The translations under genes and the position numbers were made by a program. A DNA stretch of 64,000 bases. It comes from Otis tarda (Eukaryota > Chordata > Aves > Otidiformes > Otididae). The stretch's first letter is position 1. Every line of letters starts with the position of its first letter. Shown here in pieces: positions 26,480-37,779 of the stretch. The notes under the pieces are model-generated. The model did not search any database. It saw nothing but the letters and a program-made list of their open reading frames with translations, and had not been told where the DNA came from. The stretch is from NCBI GenBank assembly GCA_026413225.1, contig CM048591.1:35557803-35621802 (forward strand), given 5' to 3'.

Positions 26480-27130
26480 TGAGGCGCTTGCGTACCTTTG
26501 TGGCTTTTGTGTTACACGCACATGCATGAACACAATGAGCTGGTAAGAGTGAGGATGTGTAGGTGTATGTTCTCAGCTGCCATCCCTAGAGTGAGGGAGA
26601 GTCTCGTCTGTGTCCTCTGCATACTCTATGAAGTTTGGGTGGTCGTGGACTGTGAGGCCCCTTCCAGCAACCACTCCTTGGGTTGAGAAGGGTATCATGT
26701 CATATTCATTGAGCCTGGGTGGCCACACACGCTTCACACCCTCTCCAGGGTGATGGAACTCAGCTCTTAATTTTCCATGCAACCTTTCCAGAACCTGGTG
26801 ACTCTCCCATTAGCCTATGACACAGACTACACACCACATACAAGGTCAAAGCTCAGCTCCTTCCTGGAGTTTAATTTCACTAAGAAACAAATTAACAACG
26901 GAACAATCGACTCCCAAGACTCAGCTAAACCCATCTCCTCATCTTACTGCAACACAAACCCAATCTCCCTCTGCCAGGACAACCAAACTCTGAAATCTGC
27001 TTCCTCCTCTTAATTACCTCCAGCTGTTGGTCCCTCCCTCTAGGCCTCATGTTGTTGGCAGGTGCTATGAGGTGTGGCAAACCTCAGCCCCACATCCAGG
27101 ACACTGTTAACTACCTCCTTCCTCAGTGCT
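26480..27130. other. GC- and pyrimidine-enriched block, unidentified
   Basis: This stretch is visibly richer in C and G than the flanking AT-rich DNA and has long C/T-rich runs on the plus strand in its right half. It has no CR1 signature, no recognisable protein and no clear terminal repeats. It could be a decayed LTR-type repeat, a non-coding exon or a local composition fluctuation. Confidence 0.25.
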
Positions 27131-30100
27131 TTGTTCTCCTGACATGCCCTATTTTATTTTAGTAGTGTGTGTTTTTCATTGCCTTGAAGGGTGCAGTGCC
27201 ATACCTTATTTAAAGACAATGGAAAACCGCAGCCTTCCCAGGTGCAAAGGTAAATGGAAGAGTGACGCCCAAAGCGATGCTAGAGAGTCCTCAGGCAATA
27301 AGATGTAGCAACCCTGGCACAGGTAACCTGTTTATGTCATTGATGTTTGTATACCCAGCCTATACACAAAGCATAGTGTGTCGTAGAGGAGTATGCAGTA
27401 AACCAAAGCAAACTTCCCCACAAAACCATGTTCTAGACATTTTGATAAATTTTAGCAGGCTATTTGGTTCTAGCTCTTGTCTTTTCAAGGGCAGATCAGA
27501 CCTCTGCTACCTTCTTCTCTGCTCATGAGATGAAAATGACACTTTCTGTTCCTTGAGTGAGAAGTGAGTCACCCTAGCAGTGGAACTCCAGGTTCCCGTA
27601 CTGACCTTTTCAGCTCTGATTTTTCAACTGTGCAAATTCAATGAAATACATCATAATAGTAGGAATGAGGTCCAAAGTAGTATTTTTTATTAGATGCAGT
27701 TGGAAAAAAAAATGCATAGTTTTGGTCAAATACTTTTTTCACCAATTTGTTCCATCTAAATGGTTTGCCTGTTCTCTCAGTTATAACAGATGGTCTAATA
27801 CTAGATATTACTTCTCCCCTACAGACCTCGCCACTTTTATATCCCTAAGACAATTCTTGCTACAGCTATAATCATGTTATTACTCACAGCTATCACAAAA
27901 GTGAAAAGAATGTCCCCTGCAGCCCTGAATGCATAGATTTAACTGGCTTATAGCTAGCCAGTTAAAAAAACAAAAAATCAAAACCAAGCCCACATCACAA
28001 AGCCACCAGACACCTTCACTGGAAGCGAGTATGTTTTGAATTCATTGTCTAAACAAGTTCTAACATATTTCTAGGGTTATAAGATGTTTCTGGGAAAGAT
28101 ATAAATTACTAAAATACTGAAGACATTGCCAAAAACTGCTAGAAATAATTTCAGCAATTTTAGCTTCTTTTGCTCACTGTAGCTGAAAACCATCTTCCAG
28201 AAAGTGCTTGCCTGATTATGCTGTTTCCTACCAAACTACTGGTTATGAACAAGAACATTCAACATAAAAATCCTAGGAGATATGCAAATTAATTAGTAGA
28301 AAATGTTAACACTTCTAATTAAAATTGGAATAGCAATGACATCTTTTGTTTAAAAGAAAATGAGAGTGCTCTATTATGTCCTTATGTTTCTTGACTTCTA
28401 ATAATACAGTTTTGGGGGTTGCCACAATGGATGGAACAATGCTTTATTTCACATTTAGATAAGGAGAGAAAATAGACAAACAGAAAAAAACAAATTATGT
28501 GATCAGGAGTAATTGCAACATATTTGTAATATGGACATGTTTCAAAGAAAGATGTGGGATTTCCCAACTTCAAAAAAAAAAAACCCAAACAAAAAACATT
28601 TATGCTTCCTGCCACTGAGTCAACTTATACAGCACTTTTACTTGCGTAACTTTCACAGACACTGTAAGTGACGAAAGCCATAGCAACTAGATTTCAATTG
28701 TGTAATATATTTCTAATAGACCTCTTAGCCACAAAAATTTGCATGCTTACTCAATAGTGTATTAGGAAAATTTCTTGTGTTGACCCAATTCAAATTGAAT
28801 GTTGCTTCATTTGCAAGAAGTGAAATCCAAAGGGAAATATGTAGGCTTAGAAGAATTCTACCTAACAATCTCATGTATTTGATAGCTGTAAAAGCAGGTG
28901 TTACAAAATGCAAAGATTTGGAAGGAAGATAATGGACAAAATTCTCCCAGACAATGCAAGGTCTCCCAACTCATCAAAACTTGTCAACTGCACGTCTTAG
29001 GTTTTCTAAAATATTTCAAGAATTATCATGAATGGTGTTTGAGTTAATAACTAGAAACCTTATATATAGAGAGACAACTTACAAAATGGCAGGAAAACAA
29101 ATGTGAAGATCATTAAACTGTATACAAAAATACTATGTCCAAAAAATCAGTATCTGGCTATGGGAAAGTGTTGCTTGTGTGCTTATTGTGGTAATGTATT
29201 GTGTCTACAGTAATAGCAAATGCACAAATTTCTGGTTTAAGCTGTAAAGTTATAGTGATTGTGGCCTTTTGTGTTATGTCAAATCGTGAACCTAGACCCT
29301 GTAATGCTTGTATCTTTTCGGCTAACCTTTGTATGACCTTGTACTTGGAAAATGTTTTTAAATCCTGTTTAGTCATTATAGTTGTTTAGCAGTTAATCCA
29401 AGTATATTGTTTTTCTAAGAAAGGTTAGCTTCTTGTTGTCCACGTGTAATAGGGAACAAACGGTCAAGGGGACAATGATAAAAATATCAGGAAACAGATG
29501 AAAAATAAAAAAGATGGTTAATAAAAGGCGGGGATGTGGAAAAAGTGAAGGCTACATATTACAGAGGGACTAGATAATTTAAAGGAAAAAAATAATTTTA
29601 AAACCCTCAAAGCAAAGTAAAAGCTAAAAATGTGGACATTTTAGAATTATGACAGGATGGTCATTACGGTTGAATGAACATGTAGTAACACACAAAGATA
29701 AATAATTGAAAGTGTAAGATCACAAATATAAGATGATACAATATACAAAGAGCAATGAACAACAATAAAAATTGCAAAGGATGTTCTAAGGAGAGACATG
29801 GTATTGATCAAGTAATTGCTGAATCTTCTTACATCTCCATATAACTAGACAAAGAATACTCAGGTGTGGTCTCTTATCTTTACATTTACACTTATAATTG
29901 CACAGAAAGTAGTAGAAATAAAAATATTTTCCTATAAAATCATATAAAAATAGATATTTTAGCCTTGACTAGCATAGTCACTTTCTTCTTCTGAGAAGGG
30001 ACTCCAGCGCTCAATGTGCTGCTAAAAACAACTTTTACAGGCAAAGCCATCACCAAGGATGCTGATATCTTTTAGTTAGGGCCATAGGTGGAAGACTGGA

Positions 30101-31254
30101 CATTTTAACATACACTATAATTCACATGATATGCAAACTTCCTTTGCTTCTATGCATGCACTTACAGTAAGAATTTTATTTCTTGTCATAGTGGTACATT
30201 CAGGGCAACTTCTCTGAAATCTCTGCTCAGGTGACACAAGAGATGGGAAAAGAAAACATACCTCTGTGTAAAACATGTATGATATTCCTATAGCAAGATA
30301 CTGATGGTGAAATGCAATTCAATTGGTGCTTGTTTCCCAGATAAAAAGTATCCTTACCTCACATTTCAACTTCTTTGTTCATGTGTTTGGGAACAATTCT
30401 AGGCTTTTTATCAGCATTTTGCTTCCAATGTAGGCTACAGGAAACACACAGAGATTTGCTTTGGTAACACTGTTTAACCCTTTATTTCAAAACCGAGTGT
30501 TCTGCATATCCTGATCTTAAATCCAGTACAATTATGTTGCAGCACCTGCTCAAATATTTCATGTGCTGTAACAGATCTTTCATGCCTTTCTTAGCTTTCA
30601 GTTGCAAGCTCTCAAATCCGACTCTAGAAATAATAAATCTGAATAGTCTTCCTGTCTGAGAGATCGTTTGGGTGCTTCTGCATCCTAAAGCAGTAACAAG
30701 ACCTACTCTAAAAACAGGTTTGATTCTCATCCCACAAATGTTAGTACCTAATCCAGAAGAAAAAAAAAACCTCCAAAAAGGCTTGCTACATTTGACTAAA
30801 ATAAAATACGCTGGAGCCTCAGCACCTCACAGTAGAACACCTAGAAATATTTGCATAGCTCATACGCAAACCTCTAGCATCGCAATAGAGATGTGAGACA
30901 ACTCTAGACATTCCTACGGTTCGGGAAGGGCAGAAATCTGCTGTATTCCCAGGAATTTCCCAAATCCAGTGCACAGCACTTGGCCTAGACAGAAACAGCA
31001 TGTTTCTGTAACACGAGGGAAAAACAGGGCTCAAATGCCACCCTCGGCAGGTGTTCACAGAGTCCTTGCCAGTGACGAGCAGACTGCTTTGACAGCCCTT
31101 ACATCGAGACCCAGCACACAGCCGGCATCGGCCGCTGAACAAGGACGAGCCTCTACCGGCCGTTCGAACCGACGCCTCCCCTTCCCGCCCTGCCCTGCCC
31201 GGCCCGGCCCGGCCGCCGCGGCTCGCGCGGCAAGCGGCCGGCGCCTCCGTCAGG

Positions 31255-31264
31255 GCGCATGCGC
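31255..31264. promoter_or_regulatory. NRF1 binding site (palindromic GCGCATGCGC)
   Basis: An exact 10-bp palindrome matching the NRF1 core, in a CpG island about 315 bp upstream of the CNTLN ATG. NRF1 sites are common in promoters of broadly expressed and cell-cycle genes. Occupancy is inferred. Confidence 0.7.
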
Positions 31265-31337
31265 GGCCCTGCCGCTCGGGCGGGCAAATTCAAACCTGCC
31301 TCTCGCCCCTTGTCTTTGTCGGGGGTAGCGGTTGCAC

Positions 31338-31345
31338 TGACGTCA
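31338..31345. promoter_or_regulatory. Consensus CRE (TGACGTCA), CREB/ATF site
   Basis: A perfect 8-bp CRE palindrome about 235 bp upstream of the CNTLN ATG and 11 bp from a pyrimidine-rich possible start region. Full CREs within 250 bp of a start site in CpG islands are often bound by CREB/ATF factors, and the pairing with the nearby ETS-type site supports a real core promoter. Confidence 0.65.
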
Positions 31346-31372
31346 TTGCACCGCGTCCTCCTTCTCTGCAGT

Positions 31373-31378
31373 TTCCGG
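31373..31378 (-). promoter_or_regulatory. ETS/GABPA-type site (CCGGAA on the minus strand)
   Basis: TTCCGG on the plus strand lies just downstream of the pyrimidine-rich segment 31356-31367. ETS sites at this spot are typical of TATA-less CpG promoters. The motif is short, so the call rests on its context. Confidence 0.45.
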
Positions 31379-31392
31379 CGCTCGCCGGCGCG

Positions 31393-31466
31393 GTAAGTGC
31401 AGCTGAGAGGGGGGAAAGTTTTCATTTGCGTGGTTCACAGCACCATTTCTCTCCCCTTTCCCTCAG
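31393..31466 (+). other. CNTLN: Possible 74-nt intron in the CNTLN 5' UTR
   Basis: A strong donor, GTAAGT (31393-31398), is followed 74 nt later by a polypyrimidine tract (ctcccctttccctcag) ending in AG at 31466. Both splice signals are near consensus and lie between the predicted start-site region and the ATG at 31579. Removing it would not alter the protein. It is close to the minimum size of vertebrate introns, so GTAAGT could instead be a chance match. Transcript data would decide. Confidence 0.35.
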
Positions 31467-31470
31467 GAGC

Positions 31471-31495
31471 GGGCGGGCGGGCGAGCGAGCGAGGG
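31471..31495 (+). promoter_or_regulatory. Potential G-quadruplex in the CNTLN leader
   Basis: Three GGG tracts separated by single C (31471-31481) and a fourth at 31493-31495 could fold as a quadruplex in DNA or in the 5' UTR RNA, about 85 nt before the ATG. The last loop is long (11 nt), which weakens the prediction. Confidence 0.3.
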
Positions 31496-31578
31496 CTTTC
31501 CGCGCCAGGCGCAGACCCTCTTCTCTCGCCGCCGCCCCCGCGGATGGGAGGCGAGAGGCTCTCACCACGTCGCCGGCG

Positions 31579-31671
31579 ATGGCTTCGGGGCGCGCAGAGG
31601 CGGCGGCGCGGCGGGTGGCCGAGCTGGAGGAAGAGTTGCGGAGTCTGGCGCAGGAGCTGAGCCGCTGCCAG
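31579..31671 (+). CDS. CNTLN: CNTLN (centlein) coding exon 1
   Basis: Encodes the first 31 residues of centlein, a long coiled-coil protein of the proximal centriole and linker that works with C-Nap1/CEP250 and CEP68 in centrosome cohesion. The exon begins at the first in-frame ATG, in good Kozak context (G at -3 and +4), and ends '...SRCQ' at a GTACCC donor (phase 0). The segment AELEEELRSLAQELSRCQ is a leucine-heptad start of a coiled coil and parallels the LLEEELSSLKEELALCQ segment I recall from mammalian centlein, just before the exon 1/2 border. The mammalian protein has a much longer N-terminus, so either this bird starts later or an upstream start is used; the frame is open upstream to at least 31321 but has no ATG. 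Apparent longer frames running into 31672-32082 are GC-rich intron. Confidence 0.82.
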
Positions 31672-32245
31672 GTACCCGACAGTGGGGCCGTCCCCTCCGG
31701 GCGCGGTGGTGAGGGGCAGGCCTCTCTTACCCACAGCTCGAAAGCGCCGCGTCCCGAGTGGGACCGTGGTTTCGCGTCCCGGTTGCGGCGAAGCGGGAGG
31801 GCAAGGTGTGTGTGGAGGGGAACGGGGCCTCGGGGGCCCGGCCCGTGTGGGGCCGCAGGGCCAGGTGGCCGCCGCGGCGGGTCGCTGGGCGGGAGAGGGA
31901 TTCAGCTCAGCATCCGCCGTACCTTTGGCGGGCGCCCACCTGTTGGGCAGCGGCGGGGGGCCCCGAGTGCGGCACGGAAGCCCCCGCAGCCGCTGTGGAA
32001 GCCGCAGCCCCGTGCGCACCGGTGGCGGGGTGCAGCTCCGCCAGGTGACCGACACTGGCTCCGCGTTCTTCCTCTGGCTTAAAACAGGCACTTGAAAGCT
32101 TTTTTTTTGTTTTCTTATTTTCATTCTTTTCCCCCTCCCCTTCCCTCCACAAGTAGCCACTGTTTATTTGCTTGATGTGTAATGGCAAGAGTGCTGAGGT
32201 GCTAACCTTGTGCAACTCCGGGGAAAATGAACACATGGAGGGGTT

Positions 32246-32316
32246 TTATAGAAATGTAGGTCCCGAAGGAACCTTTAGAGGTCATGTAATCTCTTCCTCT
32301 GCCTTGCAGCAGCATT
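32246..32316 (-). mobile_element. Possible very decayed CR1 3' end
   Basis: The sequence 'tagaaatgtaggtcccgaaggaacctttagaggtcatgtaatc' resembles the CR1 3' tail (tagaat-gtt-ggttggaaggaacctttaaaggtcatctagtcc) with many differences. Similarity fades within about 70 bp. An old CR1 relic is the likeliest reading, but it is too short to be sure. Confidence 0.45.
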
Positions 32317-34140
32317 AGGAGTACCCAAACTGTTAGTGAGAGGGAGAGCTTTATGAATAATTATAGTTATACATTTAAAAGTTCCCTCAGACTATCTCTC
32401 TGTGACCTCCGTTCACAGGTACATGTCCCTCCTTCTTTGCAATTGGCCTTTCATCACGTTTGTTTAGGTACATTTCATGAAAATAACAAAATGCTGGTAA
32501 TGTAAGGTCTTGTCATGGAAATGTACTCTAATTCTCTGCCAAACAAGTGAATTACACCTAAAGGATATGGCAGAGAGGAAGGTGACATCTAATGCTCTGG
32601 TTGCTCTTTCACTGGCTTCCTGATAGGCAAACCAGCATTTTCTTGTGAGACATGGTCTGGTTAAATCCACATGCACCTGGGCTGATGCAGTCATGTCTGC
32701 GAACTGAAAATAGCATCTGTGTTAGAGTTAGTAGCAGTTTGTTGCTTCAAGCAGTGTTGGTACACCTGGCAACTGGCGTTGGATTTCTGCTGTGGGTAGA
32801 ATCCAGAGTTCTTGCAAAAAACCTGTTGGATAGGAGATCTGCGGGGAGAGGGAGCTGGTTTAGAAATACTGAACAATGAATGGTTGGGGGATATATTGAA
32901 TGTCTTTTGGGAGAAGTTTAGAAAACCCTTTATAATGATAATTTAGCTAGTTTCCTCTTCTTGGTATGCAGATGTGCAGTATCAGACAAAATTTGGTGGA
33001 GGCAGAAGGAAGGCCCAGTGCTCTGCTCATTTGCTAGTTGAACATAAATTATATATTAGTGAAAATTGATAGCATAAAATATTTTTGAAGACCATTATAA
33101 ATAATAGAAACTTTGAAGTAAACAGTACAAATCTGAATTTCTAATCACTTTGATAATGTAACTTGATGTACACAAATTGTAGTTAAGTATCTGATTTCCC
33201 CTTTAGATTAATTCAATTATATGTGCATTTCTACTTGTTCCTTGATGAACCCATTCCAACCATTTTTAAAGTCAGGAACCAGAAAATATTTTTAGATGTA
33301 TTTCTTTTAAGTCTCCTGCATCTTATCTTACCATTCTTGTGTCTTTGTCTTGTATCAGATTGGATTGTTTTCAGTGAGGGAAGCAAGCGAAAGAGAACGT
33401 GAAAGTATTTCCTATATTTGAAAACAGAACCTAGTCAGTGTTCTGCAATAATCTCTCCAGCTCTAGGTAGAATCCGATACATACCATCCTGCTAACAACA
33501 GGAGATCCATGTCTTCAGGATTTATTTCAGGTTATTAATAAAATAAAAAGGAAAGTGAAGCAGGAATCTATGAGCAGAGATTCTTCTCTGAAAGTACTGC
33601 AGTGTAGACATCTACATGCTTTACCGTTTTACTAATCTGTCAGTAAATGCAGAGAGACGTGTTTAAACACGTATGTGTTATGTAAAGAATGGGGAAAAAC
33701 AGATTTTAATAAATAAAAGAGGTGATAACCTAGTCAATTGTGCAGCTTTTCCGAAGTAGGATTTATTAACCTTTTTTGAAGTTTTCTGAAGTTACTCTGA
33801 ATTTGGAAGGGAGCTAAAATAGGCTTCACTAAGATTTTTCAGCTGATTTAAAAGTCAACTGATAAAACTATTCAGGGATGGTTAATCCATTTAAAGTTCA
33901 TATTTCATATGAAAACTTTATGCAAAGACAAACTATTTGAAAACATAAATATATACATGGGCAATGTTAATGTTGTACTTTTCTAATTTTTTCACAGTTG
34001 AAATACAAAATTTTTCCTGACCAACTATTTCCTTTAGTGGAATTATATTTCATCTGCTGTGACTTACTTAGTTTCATGTGGTTGTAAGATCTTCTTTGGT
34101 TCTTGACTTAAGTTGTTACCTAACATTTGTAGGTATTGTG

Positions 34141-34345
34141 AATCAGAATTGTGAAACTGTTTAAGTTGGAAGGGACCTCCTGAAAGCATCTGTTCCACCC
34201 TGCCCTAGAGCAGGTTGCCCAGAAGAGTGTCCAGTCAGGTTTTGAGTTTTTCTGTGGCTGGAGAATCTGCAGCCTCTCAGGGCAACCCATGCCAGTGTGT
34301 AAAGACCATCACAGTGAAAGCATTTCAGCTTCTATTAAGATTTTC
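34141..34345 (-). mobile_element. CR1 LINE 3' fragment, old
   Basis: About 200 bp aligning by eye with the CR1 3' end: 'aagttggaagggacctcctgaaagcatctgttccaccctgcc...gagcaggttgcccagaa...gggcaacccatgccagtgtgtaaagaccatcacagtgaaagcatttc'. It is shorter and more diverged than the copies at 8751 and 13661. It is antisense to CNTLN in intron 1. Edges are approximate. Confidence 0.8.
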
Positions 34346-35642
34346 CTTGACTTATGTTCTATTTTGTGGAGTAGGATTATCTGTTTTGGAGACTACCTTA
34401 GCAGATGTTTTGGATAGAACTGTCATGTATATATGCATATATCTTTTTTTAAAAAATACATTAGTGAGAGGATGTTAGCTTTTAATCTAGCAGCTGGATA
34501 AAATTGTCAAAGTTCTGGTTTGTTTTTTTTTCCCCCTTGAGTGTTACGTTCACAGGTACATAACTGCACTTCCAAAACAGTCTTCCCCGCTGAAATCTAG
34601 TTTAATAGCTTAACAGTGTACCAGAACTAAAGGATTAGGCTTAAATATTTCTTTAGATATTAGCCTTTTGGATATTTTTTTTTCTAGAGGAGAAAAATAC
34701 CCTGTTTATCAAATAATTGAGGCTGAAAGTTTTAGTTGGTTCTAGGGAACACTGAATACAGTTACAGAAATAGAGAGGTATGTATCCAACAGTTATTGAG
34801 CACCTGAATAAAATATGCCAAGTTGCTTTTCTACTTCTCCACGCATCCTTGGACTATTGTATTCACTGTCTTATACTGCACTTCCAAAGAGAAGTCTCTC
34901 CACTGGGAGCTGGAGTCCATTGATCACATGGAGTGCATTGGCTAATTATATGGAAGCCATCTCTGGCTAATGAAGCTTCTGAGTCTTAGTGGAAGTATTG
35001 TGCCTGCTAGCTTTGCTTTAGCCATAGGTATTCCAGGCATCTGCTTTCGGCTGTTGTCTCTCTTCTGCAACAAGATCCTGGAGTACCTGACCCTTTTTCT
35101 CATCTGTGGTGGTGGTCTTTATGTTCAAACATGGTTTCTCTCTCTTCTTCATAGTTTTGCTCCCTTCTTCTCTAAAGCTAAGATTCCGCTTGTAAGTCTT
35201 GACCTTGGCAGCTTCAATTTGCAGCATTTAATATTTTCTTTAGTACTCCTAAAAACGTGGTGACTGCTTGGAGAAGGGCCTGTTAAATGCACAAGAATTT
35301 TGTTGCAGTGACTCTGCAAAAACTGATATTGTCTTGTAACTCTCTGGAATTTGCAAAAATGAGAAAGCCAAACTTAAGAAAATAGTCTCAAGCTCCCAAA
35401 CTGTCTAGCTGGGACTACTACTATAAAGCTGAGAAAGTGAAAAATAAATCTAAAGCATATTTACCTCTGTATAGTGCTATTTTGGGAAAATTATTGGTGT
35501 GTCTGCAGCAGAACATGATATAATTATAATAAGCAACTTTTAATTTCAGTACTCCTCCTAATTTGACTTGAGAATTACTTGAGCGATTGAGTAGTTTTCC
35601 TGAAGACATCTGCAAAGGACACATGGATTCTATTTATTTATT

Positions 35643-35656
35643 CCCCCCCCGCCCCC
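35643..35656. repeat. C-rich tract
   Basis: Eight Cs, a G and five Cs in a row on the plus strand, within intron 1. On the minus strand this is a G-rich run that could form an intermolecular or partial quadruplex. A simple low-complexity tract. Confidence 0.7.
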
Positions 35657-36219
35657 ACTTGAGACCTTGTTCCATTTCTATGACTGGTTTGACATTGTTG
35701 GGGGACAGTGGAAATCCAAAGTTCAAACAGTAAGTTATGACACATTTGATCTCTGTTACTTGCTTTAACAGCTGCATTCTGTGTTAGAATTTTCTGTTAC
35801 TACCTACCACCTTAGTATCTCAAGACCCTTCCATGGAAAATCTTTGACAGCTGTATTCTTACTGCTCCCTGGAGTTTTTGGTTCTATCTCGTGTTTAAAA
35901 GACCTGGCCTATGTTTTTAACGCTATCTTACTTTCTCCTGCAATGCTGTATTTTTTTGGGGTGGATGGAGGTTTTTTGCAAACATAGTTGCTCCTAGTCA
36001 AGGAAATCAAGGCTGTTTGTTTGTTTCTAATTTTTTGTAAGGGGAATGATTTGCTGTATCTCTGGAAGCTCATTCTGTGAGTGGAGTTTCTGGCCCAAGA
36101 GCATTTCTCTTCAGCGTTCATGTGCTTTCTCTTTAATCTTGTTTATTTATTTCAACCACTTGTTGACTTTATATTTTAAGAATTGATTTGTAGTGTATTT
36201 TGTGGTTGGTTTCTTGCAG

Positions 36220-36221
<2 letters not shown>

Positions 36222-36264
<43 letters not shown>
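36222..36264. repeat. Poly(T) tract of 43 bases
   Basis: An uninterrupted run of 43 Ts on the plus strand of CNTLN intron 1, directly after 'ttcttgcagtc'. Pure homopolymers this long are unstable, so length polymorphism and sequencing or assembly error are likely. It could be the complement of a poly(A) tail from an unrecognised retrocopy, but no retrocopy is visible to its right. Confidence 0.9.
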
Positions 36265-36269
<5 letters not shown>

Positions 36270-37779
36270 CTGTTTCACTTAGTGCAAAATAATGTGCATT
36301 CCTAAAGCAGAAGATATATATTTGGTGTCCTAGCTCTCAGTCTCTTAAGTGCCCAACTATAGATACTTTCATGCCCCCTATTATGTAACTAAAAATATAG
36401 GAAAGGTTCTTTAAGGTATCCTGCGGTAGAAGATCAAGCCACTGTGATGTGAGACTGTTTTTTCCACATCTAGTTGAATGTCTTAGGTTGCTGAAATAGG
36501 GAGAGTTGGAAGAAGTGAGCCACGTGTCGTCTGTTTTTACTTACACTATTGGGGGTATTCACAAAAGGCCTTTGGTCTGACTAGCTTCACTTCATATTTT
36601 CCAGCCTAGAACATCTTTATTTGCTGAAAGTGCTGTTCTGGGTTCAAACAAGTGTCTTAACAATTTACCCATTATTAGTTTAAAAAAAAAAACAAACAAC
36701 AATCTTACTTGTTGCAACTTTGATTTCAAAGGTAACATGAAACATTTTTTCTGCTAAAATAAGGTGACATTTTCCTAATTGAGGACTTCCTTTCCAATTT
36801 TGTGGTTCTGCAGAAACTAAGAGTACCCTGGCTTTTTTTTTCTGCAGTTATATATACTGTTTTTAGGGAGCTCTTGTTAGTGTTATCTTCTGTAGCTCGT
36901 GTGCTTTTCCTGTCTGTGATGGTTATAATGCGTACTCCTTTGCCATGCTGATGTATATAGCTGTGACTAAGTAACAGGTCTCTCAAGTGCACCATTGCAT
37001 GGTGCTCTATATAGTTTATACCCCTGACTCTGAAGGTGCAGTCTGTCAGCCACCACTGGTCTTCTGACCATTTGGTCAAATAAATCATACTGCTGTTATT
37101 GTTTTCAATTTACAAGTGCAGTTTATAGATTAAAAATTAGAAAATCCTCCATTAGTCACAGAGTTAGGAACTGATCAGTAATCTGTAAGTGTTCTGCTGC
37201 AGCAGATTCGTTGGTAGAATTTCCACACTTTGTCAAAAGGTGATAAATACAAATGGGGATGGAAGAGATCTTCCTGTAGTCACTGTTACTGTTATTTCTC
37301 TTCATTGTCAGGGATTGTAGAGGAATCTATAAGAATGGACTATTTGTATCCACAAGTGGTTTTGGGTGGAAGAGGAACAAGGAGGGTGGACTGTTACTTT
37401 CTACAATTTGGAGAGACAGGGGCTTCAGCTGCTGCTGGCTTTGTTCCACGTTTTATGTTTCCTACTTACTGTGAAAAGCAGTGCATACGCCTGTTCTGGT
37501 CTTCCTGTCTTATTTTATACTGTGTTTGCAGAAACTTGGTGGGGCACTGGGTTGTCTTGTTTTGATCACTTAGGGGATCAGGGAAGGTTGTAAAATATTG
37601 TATTTGGTATCACAAGCGTTGATAGCAGATAGGATTGCTATAACAAACTCTTCTTTTGAAAAATATTTCATTGCCTTTAAAAACAGAGGCATTCTTTAAT
37701 TCTAGATCAATTTAATATCCAGGACACCCATTGAAAATCTAATGTAGCTATGACAACACTGATTTGTAAGTAGTTTTAA

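Larger units (their letters stand above)
19956..31139. other. Intergenic sequence upstream of the CNTLN promoter
   Basis: About 11.2 kb without a recognised gene. It includes a short decamer tandem 'cagtccttca' (20982-21012), a (CA)n tract (21780-21794), a coding-like remnant near 21237-21610, a block of higher GC and pyrimidine content at about 26480-27130, and several A-rich tracts with CCC interruptions (near 19980, 27965 and 28570). A 162-codon minus-strand open frame at 20382-20870 resembles nothing I know and has no supporting signals. Confidence 0.55.
31140..32060 (+). promoter_or_regulatory. CNTLN: CpG-island promoter of CNTLN
   Basis: A roughly 0.9-kb GC- and CpG-dense island stands out sharply from the AT-rich surroundings and spans the first coding exon. 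It has no TATA box in the expected place, as in housekeeping-type promoters. Recognisable sites lie within 400 bp upstream of the ATG: an E2F-like TTCCCGCC (31182-31189), a palindromic NRF1 site (31255-31264), a CHR-like TTTGAA on the minus strand (31289-31294), a consensus CRE (31338-31345) and an ETS-type TTCCGG (31373-31378). The pyrimidine-rich segment at 31356-31367 is a possible start-site region. The site names are motif matches only. Such islands often fire in both directions, and no upstream gene is seen. Confidence 0.85.

Noticed and set aside
31426-32082. Long plus-strand open frame (218 codons) through the CpG island
   Set aside because: It starts at TTG and runs through the exon 1 donor into GC-rich intron where stops are rare; only 31579-31671 matches centlein.
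31435-32160. Minus-strand open frame of 241 codons opposite CNTLN exon 1
   Set aside because: Pro/Arg/Gly-rich product typical of antisense reading of a CpG island; no homology or splice signals.
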